Shown piece by piece: positions 38,801 through 45,878 of a stretch of 64,000 bases of DNA. Every line of letters starts with the position of its first letter. Within the stretch, counting starts at the first letter, position 1. The notes beneath the pieces were generated by a model. The model was not told the DNA's origin. It worked only from the letters and a program-made list of their open reading frames with translations, and searched no databases. Both the position numbers and the translations under genes were made by a program. Origin of the DNA: Gammaproteobacteria bacterium (GTDB taxonomy: Bacteria; Pseudomonadota; Gammaproteobacteria; JAJFJF01); assembly GCA_021774255.1 (NCBI GenBank), contig JAJFJF010000017.1:20702-84701 (forward strand), read 5' to 3'.

Positions 38801-40250
38801 TACCGATCCAGATGGGGACGTATTACGCTATGAAGCAAGAGAAAACAATGCGGGCGAGTTGCCCGGTTGGATAAGTTTAAATAGCGACACCCGTACCTTT
38901 ATCGGCACGCCCGCGCTCGCTGATCAAGGTTTCTTGTTTGTAGAGCTCTTTGCTGTTGACCCTTATGGTGGCCGTGCCAGCACCGTGTTTGGCATTGCGA
39001 TCTCTGATTTAAGCGGTAATCAACCACCCTATGTGGCGGTGACTATCCCCACGCAAACGGCCTACAGCAGCACCAGCTTTTTATTTACGTTTGATGAAGG
39101 CACGTTTGAAGATCCCGATGGCGATGCACTGACTTACACCGCCTCTTTGGAAGGCGGCGCGCCGCTGCCGCCTTGGCTTTACTTTGCAGATGAATTACGC
39201 CAGTTCTCCGGCGTGCCGCCTGCGATTGGCAGCTTGCGTATTTCGGTACGTGCTGCCGACGGCAATGGTGGCTTGGCACTCAATACCTTTTCACTGTTAA
39301 TCGAAGATGCGACCAATCATCCACCTGAGGTTTTCAACCCCCTCTCAAATCAAAAGGCCAGCGTGGGCGAGCCGTTTTTATTGCCTATCCCCGCAGACAC
39401 TTTCCGCGACCCTAACGAAGATGCACTGATTTACACGGCATTAAAGGAAAATGGTTCGCCGTTGCCCGGTTGGCTCACCTTTGACCCGGCTACTCGCACC
39501 TTTTCAGGTAAACCGGGCTGGCGAGACACCGGCACCTTTCAAAGTGACCGGGTACACACCCTTGAACTGCGTGCCAGTGATGGGGAAGGCAGCGCCACGC
39601 TGCAATTCAAGCTCGCCGTCACAGGCAAGTCACTTTTGGATGAGCTCTTTGAGGCCGGCAAAATCATTGTGCCTATTGCCTCTGTACTGCTGAGCATTTA
39701 TCTCGCACGCGCCAAACTCTGGAACTTTTTTATGACGAGGTACTATCGGAAAGGAAAAGTGTTTGCTTATGTGGGTGAGCCTTTTTCTCTTCCTGCCGGT
39801 TTAGATAACAAAGTCTACAAGTGGACCAAGGCTTTTGAGTATGGCAAAGAATTGCGAAGTGGAACCAAACTGCCTGAGTGGCTAAAGGAAGTTAAAACAC
39901 CACTGGGTATCGCTGGCACACCCGAAGCAAAAGACGTTGGTCGTTGTACTTTGTGTGTTTACCGGGAAAGCGGCCGCATTGCCAAAGAAGTCGAACTCAT
40001 TGTCTGCCAGCGAGGAGAGGGCGAGACAGAGGATGACTCACCACCCGAAGCAGACAATCACACCACCTGCTGGGCACGCTTTATCGAATCATGCTGGTCA
40101 GGCAAAAAATCGGGTGCCGTGTGGCGACAAATGCGAACACTTGTGCACCGTCAACGAGGCGGCACCGCCATGGCGCCACTGATTGACCCCGCCGCAGTTG
40201 GAGACACAAGCGCTGTAAACGACGACGGAAAAGGTGACAACGCAGCATAA
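35883..40250 (+). CDS. Giant surface protein 2: GLUG repeats plus cadherin/Ig-like repeats
   Basis: 1455 aa paralog of the protein at 29451 with the same plan: signal peptide (~25 residues), cysteine-containing head, GLUG repeats (~128-305, fewer than in protein 1), nine He_PIG/CADG-like repeats (~357-1250), a membrane segment (~1257-1280) and a tail of ~175 residues. Repeats 5, 7, 8 and 9 are almost the same as in protein 1, while the GLUG segment and parts of the tail differ in sequence and length. The 3' flank just after the stop is also shared (TAATCTGTTGCCGCT, then CAGTTGAA). The gene looks intact. Confidence 0.85.
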   Translation: MAGFQMRFLLVELLVLLLVPLAALAATRYVSNCVELQEIKNHLDADVVITQDIDCSDTKNWNGGAGFEPIGHTAAFFTATFNGGNYTIYNLTIYRPSTSYVGLFGYTERQNSKITNIGLEKMDITGAELVGGLVGNQRGGTISQSYASGDVSGSSDVGGFVGRGTTLQNCYATGTVSGSYDVGGLMGWQSSGSITQSYATSTVSGKDRIGGLVGELRGTILQSYATGTVSGSGHSVGGLVGRQYGSITQSYATGNVSGTSLVGGLAGWKYGSITQSYAAGHISGSSNTGGLVGYLISAIVTQSYWDIETSGQTISDGGTGKTTEQMYRQATFVDWDFNNIWEIDEDRDYPKLQALAIPIVLLSPIADQSVGVNEPFALYFSEEMFYDPSDPELEYTVRLSSDAPLPTWLTFSEGLLCFPQGDYCLLGTPRSGDQGSYSIEVIATNDQGDSASDTFVLTVLNQDPVQNRPLSNHATDLGIFWTYTFAADTFFDPDFDALTYTAIFNGEALPAWMNFTSSTRTIEGIPISGAQGSHTIAITASDDFGGSVHGDFSLTVRNRAPVLQNPIDPLEAFNGELFEWTMPPDTFSDEDGDVLTYNITRVGGAPLPDWLTFEGSSAQLSGTPTQRAIEALELTANDGFGGQASTTLTLTVPNTPPRVVTPLPNQAADLDEAFDFEVPENTFEDIDDDPLSYSAFLFGGTPLPDWMHFDASTRTFSGIAEERNSYTVVVQVDDGAGGQASTSFEFRVANQAPQLNQTLSNHTVWVSEQWIFSFDQDLFVDPDGDALIYSATQPNSAPLPVWLVFNATARTFIGTPPSGVQGIVALVIFAEDGFGGQGSVMFYLIIPNRAPELVTPIDEQRFHAEQAFIWPLPNGTFIDPDDDPLHYTAQQPGGAPLPTGTIINTNTGALSGTLATDQTPFTLEITAFDDFSGQASTSFDVAINHLPVVEGFIDSQQATVGNPFLLTFPPTLFTDPDGDVLRYEARENNAGELPGWISLNSDTRTFIGTPALADQGFLFVELFAVDPYGGRASTVFGIAISDLSGNQPPYVAVTIPTQTAYSSTSFLFTFDEGTFEDPDGDALTYTASLEGGAPLPPWLYFADELRQFSGVPPAIGSLRISVRAADGNGGLALNTFSLLIEDATNHPPEVFNPLSNQKASVGEPFLLPIPADTFRDPNEDALIYTALKENGSPLPGWLTFDPATRTFSGKPGWRDTGTFQSDRVHTLELRASDGEGSATLQFKLAVTGKSLLDELFEAGKIIVPIASVLLSIYLARAKLWNFFMTRYYRKGKVFAYVGEPFSLPAGLDNKVYKWTKAFEYGKELRSGTKLPEWLKEVKTPLGIAGTPEAKDVGRCTLCVYRESGRIAKEVELIVCQRGEGETEDDSPPEADNHTTCWARFIESCWSGKKSGAVWRQMRTLVHRQRGGTAMAPLIDPAAVGDTSAVNDDGKGDNAA

Positions 40251-40300
40251 TCTGTTGCCGCTATCAGTTGAATCCAAGATAAAAAAAAGCGGCAAAATTA

Positions 40301-40316
40301 AGTTATTTAAATAACC
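40301..40316. repeat. AT-rich palindromic repeat (copy d)
   Basis: AGTTATTTAAATAACC, 51 nt after the stop of surface protein 2. The rest of the 335-bp gap to 40586 shows no gene; a short self-complementary stretch TGCACAAATGTGC lies near 40342. Confidence 0.5.
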
Positions 40317-40585
40317 CTGTATGCGGGTTCAGTCTCTTCCAATGCACAAATGTGCGTTTCTGACTCCAGAAAAAACTTATATGTACGGTAAGCATCCAAT
40401 CAGTAATTTCACTCAGCAACTTGAGCAACTCGTATGCCCTGAAGCTAAGTACGCAGGCCCCCTTCAAATCAAAGCTAAGCGCCATTAGCCTGGATCCTGC
40501 TTTCGATAGATCTTTTATTTCAGTACAATGCAGGCGTTATGGCGCAGCCGCGCCCAGGAATACATGGATTAATCAGGAGAAAAGC

Positions 40586-41332
40586 ATGCATCTATTTTAT
40601 AAAACGTTCGTATTGAGTGCCGGATTATTGGTATTGGCGGCTTGTTCTGATCCGGAAGCATACCGTGACCCCATCAAAGTCTCTCCTGATATTTATACGG
40701 TACTCGGTGAAAACGACAATGTGCGTGTGCTGGAAGCCAGCCTCGCGCCGGGTCAAGAAACCGAAGCGCACTCGCACCACGAAAGTGTCGTTTATGTGCT
40801 AGAAGGTGGCGTACTTTCTGTGAGTATGCCGAAGCCCACCATCAGCGACCCATCAGAAACGCCTGACATTTTATATCTTGAAACAAATTCTGCTTTCTTC
40901 CGCGATCCTGTTGCATTGCATACTGTCGAAAATATCGGTGATACGGATGTCAATTGGTTGATCTTTGAATTAAAAGCACCCGTCTTCGAAAGGGATTTTG
41001 ATTTATTTGATCACGAAGATAGCGAATCCATCGATGCTGTTTATATCACGCCCGATGTATATGACGTGCTATTTGAAGACGATGATATGCGTGTGCTACA
41101 TGGCCATTTGGTCCCAGGTGCAAGTGAAGACAGCATGCATTCACACCCTGAAATGGTGGTGTATCTGCTTGCGGGTGATGAGCTGACGCTTCACACCCCA
41201 GAAGGATTGACGACTATTGAACTGACACCCGGTAGCGTGAGTTTTTACGACGCGGTTGACCGACACTATGCGGAAAATAGCGCTGATACGGTTGTCGCTT
41301 GGATTGTTATCGAATTTAAGAACCGGAAATAG
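40586..41332 (+). CDS. Lipoprotein with two cupin domains
   Basis: 248 aa from the ATG at 40586 with AGGAGA upstream; longer in-frame starts are not supported. The signal peptide ends in lipobox LAAC with lipidation at Cys20. Two similar cupin units follow. The first has SLAPGQETEAHSHHESVVYV and the second LVPGASEDSMHSHPEMVVYL; each is preceded by a matching PDxYxVLxExDxxRVL stretch, so the protein arose by internal duplication. The His/Glu residues could bind a metal. Substrate unknown; predicted membrane-anchored in the periplasm. It overlaps the convergent plsC by 17 nt. Confidence 0.8.
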   Translation: MHLFYKTFVLSAGLLVLAACSDPEAYRDPIKVSPDIYTVLGENDNVRVLEASLAPGQETEAHSHHESVVYVLEGGVLSVSMPKPTISDPSETPDILYLETNSAFFRDPVALHTVENIGDTDVNWLIFELKAPVFERDFDLFDHEDSESIDAVYITPDVYDVLFEDDDMRVLHGHLVPGASEDSMHSHPEMVVYLLAGDELTLHTPEGLTTIELTPGSVSFYDAVDRHYAENSADTVVAWIVIEFKNRK

Positions 41333-42023
41333 TGTGCATCGCGTTTTGTATCCAGTCGTGCACTTCTTGATTGATTTCAGTCGCGGTTTTGCCGTGACTG
41401 TCAATCGAGGGGCCAATCACTAACTTGATAGTACCTGGCTTTTTAATAAAGCCACGCCGCGGCCAGTATTCCCCTGCATTGAGTGCAATAGGAATAACAG
41501 GGTAACCGCTTTTCTCAGCCAATAATGCTCCACCTATTGCAAAGCGACGTGTCATCCCCGGTTGCACGCGCGTGCCTTCCGGGAAAATAATCACCGTGCG
41601 ACCGTCTTTTAAACGGTTCAGGCCTTGCTCAATCACTTGTTCGCGCGAGGCACGCTTTCGGTTAATTGCAATCGGCCGCTGCATAGCGAGCGCCCAACCA
41701 AAAACAGGAATGAAGAGCAGCTCACGTTTAAGCACCCAAGCATGACGAGGAAACAAACATTGCAGTGCCATCGTCTCCCATGACGATTGATGTTTGCATA
41801 ATACAATCGCATTATTGTCTTTTCGTAGATGCTCTCGCCCTTCAACGTGATAATTTAACCCACAAGTGACTTTTAGCCACCATAAACTAAACCATGCCCA
41901 CGCTACGCTGGACCAATGGCGATGCCCCTTGGGCAGCACGACATTTAGCATGGCGGCGGTGGAAAAAAATACCGTGCCAATGTAAAAGCCGATATAGAAA
42001 AATATAGAACGTATCAATTGCAT
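41316..42023 (-). CDS. plsC: 1-acyl-sn-glycerol-3-phosphate acyltransferase
   Basis: 235 aa from the ATG at 42023 (MQLIRSIFFYIGFYIGTVFF). It adds the second acyl chain in phosphatidic acid synthesis. Acyltransferase motifs: CKHQSSWETM (HX4E variant of HX4D), the ALAMQRPIAINRKR block, FPEGTRVQPG and VIPIALNAGEYW. An N-terminal hydrophobic segment anchors it. The frame is open 25 codons further upstream, but that part is read through a palindromic repeat and is not coding. Confidence 0.93.
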   Translation of the reverse strand: MQLIRSIFFYIGFYIGTVFFSTAAMLNVVLPKGHRHWSSVAWAWFSLWWLKVTCGLNYHVEGREHLRKDNNAIVLCKHQSSWETMALQCLFPRHAWVLKRELLFIPVFGWALAMQRPIAINRKRASREQVIEQGLNRLKDGRTVIIFPEGTRVQPGMTRRFAIGGALLAEKSGYPVIPIALNAGEYWPRRGFIKKPGTIKLVIGPSIDSHGKTATEINQEVHDWIQNAMHTISGS

Positions 42024-42038
42024 GTTAGTCTTTAATAA

Positions 42039-42078
42039 CCCCTCACCCCAACCCTCTCCCCTTGAAGGGGAGAGGGGG
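42039..42078. repeat. REP-like palindrome of C/T-rich type
   Basis: CCCTCTCCCCTT, GA, AGGGGAGAGGG is a perfect inverted repeat (42052-42076) preceded by CCTCACCCCAACC. This kind of extragenic palindrome is scattered through many proteobacterial genomes. A degenerate second copy (CTCCTCTCCTC...GAGGGGAGAAGGAG) lies at about 42187-42218, with GCCTCCC/GGGAGGC inverted pieces in between (42105-42162). The 228-bp gap between plsC and gmhB is made almost wholly of these repeats. Confidence 0.75.
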
Positions 42079-42250
42079 TCATTTGATAAGATCGCCACTG
42101 CTTGCCTCCCGACGTGTCTCCCGAAGCCTTGGCGTAGGGAGGCGCTTTAACATAGGGAGGCCCAGGGCGCTCGAAATATATTTCTCACTCCTCTCCTCTT
42201 GGAGGGGAGAAGGAGAGCATTCTTTTAAATATCGCTGAAGCTGAATAGCT

Positions 42251-42787
42251 TTACTCTATTTTTAGCAAAGCATCAACGGCTGTGCTCAAATCATCATAAA
42301 CAATCACCCCTTCTGGGATCCCCGCTGCCAGGGTTTCTTCACCTTGCCCCGTGCGCACCAATATAGGCTGGCCGCCCACGGCAAGCCCCGCTTCCAGATC
42401 ACTGAGCTTATCACCGATAACCGGCACATCCGTTAAGTCACCGTGTTTTGCTGCAATTTGTTCAAACAACCCAGTTTTAGGCTTGCGGCAATCACAGTGG
42501 TCATCTGGATGATGCGGGCAAAAAAACACACCATCAACATGCCCACCCACAGCAGCCAATGCCTGTGCCATTTTTTGATGAATAGCCGTTAACGTCGCTT
42601 CATCAAAAAAACCTCGCGCCAAACCAGACTGATTGGTCACCACCATCACTTTTATATTTGCCGCATTTAAACGGGCAATGGCTTCTAGACTGCCGGGGAT
42701 GGGGATCCATTCTTCAGGCGATCGGATATAAGTCGCACTGTCTTGATTAATGACCCCGTCGCGGTCTAATACCACTAAAGATAACAT
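42251..42787 (-). CDS. gmhB: D-glycero-beta-D-manno-heptose-1,7-bisphosphate 7-phosphatase
   Basis: 178 aa HAD-superfamily phosphatase of ADP-heptose synthesis for the LPS core. The start at 42787 (MLSLVVLDRDGVINQD) gives the standard N-terminus. Motifs are DRDGVIN (nucleophile Asp), VVTNQSGLARGFF, the zinc loop CPHHPDDHCDCRKPKTGL and VIGDKLSDLEAGLAVG. It starts 13 nt after glyS, so glyQ-glyS-gmhB-plsC run in one direction. Confidence 0.95.
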   Translation of the reverse strand: MLSLVVLDRDGVINQDSATYIRSPEEWIPIPGSLEAIARLNAANIKVMVVTNQSGLARGFFDEATLTAIHQKMAQALAAVGGHVDGVFFCPHHPDDHCDCRKPKTGLFEQIAAKHGDLTDVPVIGDKLSDLEAGLAVGGQPILVRTGQGEETLAAGIPEGVIVYDDLSTAVDALLKIE

Positions 42788-42800
42788 ACGCTGCCGCTCG

Positions 42801-44873
42801 TTATGCCTGTAATTCTGAAATGTCGGCGACCTGCAAAAATAATGCCCGCAGGTTAGCAAGTAGTAATAAACGATTGCCGCGCAGTGCGTCATCGTCCACC
42901 ATGACCATCACATGGTCAAAAAAGTCATCGATGGGCTGTTTGAGTTCAGCCAACACCGCCAGCACTTGCGTATAATCAGATGCTGCTTCCAGTGATGTGA
43001 GCTGTTTTTGTTTTGCGATGATTTGCGTGGCTAATGCTTTTTCTTGTGTTTCTTGTAGCAAATTTTCTGCCGGTAAGCCTTCTGCAATTTTCGTTTCTTG
43101 CTTTGCAAGCAATTTGCTCACACGCTTATTGGCCATGGCCAGCGCATCCGCCTCGGGCAACGCACGAAAGGCTTCCACGGCTAACACACGCCGATGAAAA
43201 TCATATGGATAGGTAGATTGACACGCCATCACAGCCTGCACGGCATCCATCGGTATTTGCTTCTCAGCGTAATAATGCCGCAAGCGTTCAAAACAAAACG
43301 CTAATACTTCCTCGACAATATTGCCTGCGACCTTGTCACCATACCCTTGTTTGGCCTGTTCAAGCAGTGCTTTTAAATCAAGTGGCAGTGCTTTTTCAAT
43401 TAATATGCGCATGACTGCGAGTGCAGCACGACGCAAAGCAAACGGATCTTTATCGCCCGTGGGGTGCTGCCCAATTCCAAAAATACCGACCAAGGTATCT
43501 AGACGATCCGCTAACGCCACACTCATACTGATAGCATCATCGGGCAAATCATCACCTGCAAAACGTGGCAAGTAATGTGCGTTGATAGCGTTGACCACCT
43601 CAGCAGGCTCGCCATCGTGCTGCGCATAATAAGCGCCCATCACCCCCTGCAGCTCAGGGAATTCACCCACCATCTTCGTCATCAAATCACATTTTGCTAA
43701 CTGTGCCGCCCGCTTGGTCATCAACGTATCAGCATCTAATTGCCCTGCAATCCAAACAGCGAGGTTAGCAACACGCTCGCTTTTATCAAACAGTGTGCCA
43801 AGTTTATTTTGGAAGATAACACTTTTTTGCGTCTCTAAATGACTTGCTAATGGCTGCTTTTTATCTTGCTCATAAAAGAAAGCGGCATCCGCCAATCGTG
43901 CACGCATCACTTTTTCATTGCCTTCGATCAATACGGCAGGCCTTTTACTTTCGATATTGCTGATAGTGATAAAGCAAGGCAGCAACTTACCGCTGTTATC
44001 TTTTACGGGAAACGCTTTCTGGTGATACTGCATGGAGGAAATCAATGCTTCTGCGGGCACGTCTAAAAAGGCTTCATCAAACTTTGCCACCAAGCCCACT
44101 GGCCACTCAACGAGCCCACACACTTCATCAAGCAATGGCAGCGGCACGACTGCATTAGCACCTAAGACACCGGCAATCCTTTCTATTTCTTGCGCAATAC
44201 GCTCGCGTCGCGCAACAAAATCGGCAACAACATAATGTTTGGCCAGCACTTTCTCATAATCTTCCGCCTGCTTGATGACAACCGCTTTAGGCGAGTGAAA
44301 ACGATGTCCGTAGGTTTTATTGCCCGCCCTTTGGCCAAACAACGTTATCGGCAATATGTCTCGACCGAGCAACGCCAATACCCAATGCACGGGGCGCACA
44401 AAAGTGGTTTCAAGCTCACCCCAACGCATGGCTTTGGGAATAGGCAGTTTTGTGGCCGCTTGTGAAACAATATCAGGCAATAACTGCGCGCACGCTTTTC
44501 CTACTTGCCGTTGCTTAAAAACTAAACAAGCCCCTTTGTCTGTTGTTGTTTCTGCGAGATCTTTTAATGCCACCCCACACGACCGCGCAAACCCCAGTGC
44601 CGCTGGCGTGGGCTTACCGTCGGTATCATAGGCTCTGTCCAAAGCCGGTCCATGACGTTCTATATCACGATCGGCTTGTTTGATTGCGATATTTGTCACG
44701 CGCACCGCTAAACGCCGCGGCGACGCAAAAACATGACACTCACCAAAAGGAAGCGCTGCCTTTTCTAAACCGGCAATAATATTGTCACTTAAAGCGGTTG
44801 CTAAATTGAATAACGCTTTGGGTGGCAGCTCTTCTGTGCCAATTTCAAATAAGAGATCGTTTGTTTTAGACAT
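42801..44873 (-). CDS. glyS: Glycyl-tRNA synthetase beta subunit
   Basis: 690 aa, nearly the same as in Escherichia coli. The start at 44873 ([20 protein letters not shown]) overlaps the glyQ stop by 8 nt; 23 codons further upstream are open but lie within glyQ. Also visible are [14 protein letters not shown] and [17 protein letters not shown]. The beta subunit binds tRNA, and HD-like and anticodon-binding regions are expected in the C-terminal half. Confidence 0.97.
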   Translation of the reverse strand: MSKTNDLLFEIGTEELPPKALFNLATALSDNIIAGLEKAALPFGECHVFASPRRLAVRVTNIAIKQADRDIERHGPALDRAYDTDGKPTPAALGFARSCGVALKDLAETTTDKGACLVFKQRQVGKACAQLLPDIVSQAATKLPIPKAMRWGELETTFVRPVHWVLALLGRDILPITLFGQRAGNKTYGHRFHSPKAVVIKQAEDYEKVLAKHYVVADFVARRERIAQEIERIAGVLGANAVVPLPLLDEVCGLVEWPVGLVAKFDEAFLDVPAEALISSMQYHQKAFPVKDNSGKLLPCFITISNIESKRPAVLIEGNEKVMRARLADAAFFYEQDKKQPLASHLETQKSVIFQNKLGTLFDKSERVANLAVWIAGQLDADTLMTKRAAQLAKCDLMTKMVGEFPELQGVMGAYYAQHDGEPAEVVNAINAHYLPRFAGDDLPDDAISMSVALADRLDTLVGIFGIGQHPTGDKDPFALRRAALAVMRILIEKALPLDLKALLEQAKQGYGDKVAGNIVEEVLAFCFERLRHYYAEKQIPMDAVQAVMACQSTYPYDFHRRVLAVEAFRALPEADALAMANKRVSKLLAKQETKIAEGLPAENLLQETQEKALATQIIAKQKQLTSLEAASDYTQVLAVLAELKQPIDDFFDHVMVMVDDDALRGNRLLLLANLRALFLQVADISELQA

Positions 44874-45780
44874 TGGCTGTTTCTTTACACATCGGAAAAC
44901 CAAGCTGCTCACGCGCCGCATAGTAGCTTTGCGCCACGCCACGCGCGAGCGTACGCACGCGCAAGATATACGCTTGTCGTTCGGTCACACTGATAGCATG
45001 ACGTGCATCCAGGAGATTAAATAAGTGCGATGCTTTTAACACCATTTCATACGCAGGCAGCGGCAGCTTTAATGCTAATAAACGCTGACTTTGCGCCTCG
45101 CATTGTTCAAACATACTGAGCAAAGACGGCACATCGGCGTATTCAAAATTGTAATGCGACATTTCCACTTCATTTTGATGATAAATATCGCCGTAAGTGA
45201 CCGCGCCCTTGGGGCCGTATGCCCATACCAGCTCATTAAAGCTATCGACGCCTTGCAAGTACATCGCAATCCGTTCTAAGCCATAGGTCAGCTCACCCAT
45301 CACCGGCTTACAATCTAAACCGCCGACTTGCTGCATATAGGTAAATTGACTGATCTCCATGCCGTTTTGCCAGACTTCCCAACCCAAGCCCCAGGCGCCT
45401 AAGGTGGGTGACTCCCAGTCGTCTTCGACAAAGCGAATATCATGCACGAGCGGGTCAATGCCCAATACCTTCAACGATTCTAAATATAAGGCCTGGATAT
45501 CCGGCGGTGAAGGTTTGAGCACCACTTGATATTGATAATACATCTGGCCACGGTTCGGGTTTTCACCGTAACGCCCATCGGTTGGTCGTCGTGAGGGCTG
45601 CACGTAAGCCGCATGCCAAGGCTCAGGGCCTATTGCACGTAAAAAAGTCGCGGGGTGAAAGGTGCCTGCGCCGACCTCCATATCGAGTGGCTGCATAATG
45701 ATACAGCCCTGTTTTGCCCAAAAATTTTGCAAGGCCATGATCATGCCTTGGAATGTTTGGGTGTCAGGAAAATTATTCAT
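44866..45780 (-). CDS. glyQ: Glycyl-tRNA synthetase alpha subunit
   Basis: 304 aa catalytic subunit of the bacterial alpha2beta2 enzyme. [39 protein letters not shown] and the class II motif region with [19 protein letters not shown] are diagnostic. It is divergent from the acyl-ligase fusion gene; 98 nt separate the two starts. Confidence 0.98.
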   Translation of the reverse strand: MNNFPDTQTFQGMIMALQNFWAKQGCIIMQPLDMEVGAGTFHPATFLRAIGPEPWHAAYVQPSRRPTDGRYGENPNRGQMYYQYQVVLKPSPPDIQALYLESLKVLGIDPLVHDIRFVEDDWESPTLGAWGLGWEVWQNGMEISQFTYMQQVGGLDCKPVMGELTYGLERIAMYLQGVDSFNELVWAYGPKGAVTYGDIYHQNEVEMSHYNFEYADVPSLLSMFEQCEAQSQRLLALKLPLPAYEMVLKASHLFNLLDARHAISVTERQAYILRVRTLARGVAQSYYAAREQLGFPMCKETANV

Positions 45781-45878
45781 TATATATCAATATGTTACTT
45801 GCTGATATTTTTACTAAACTTATATGGATAGGTGTAGCTTTCCTATCGGCAATCGAGTGTATCACATGGAAAAGTCAT

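Noticed and set aside
42024..42098. A 25-residue N-terminal extension of PlsC
   Set aside because: The extra residues are translated from the REP-like palindrome, and the family starts at the hydrophobic MQLIRSIFF.
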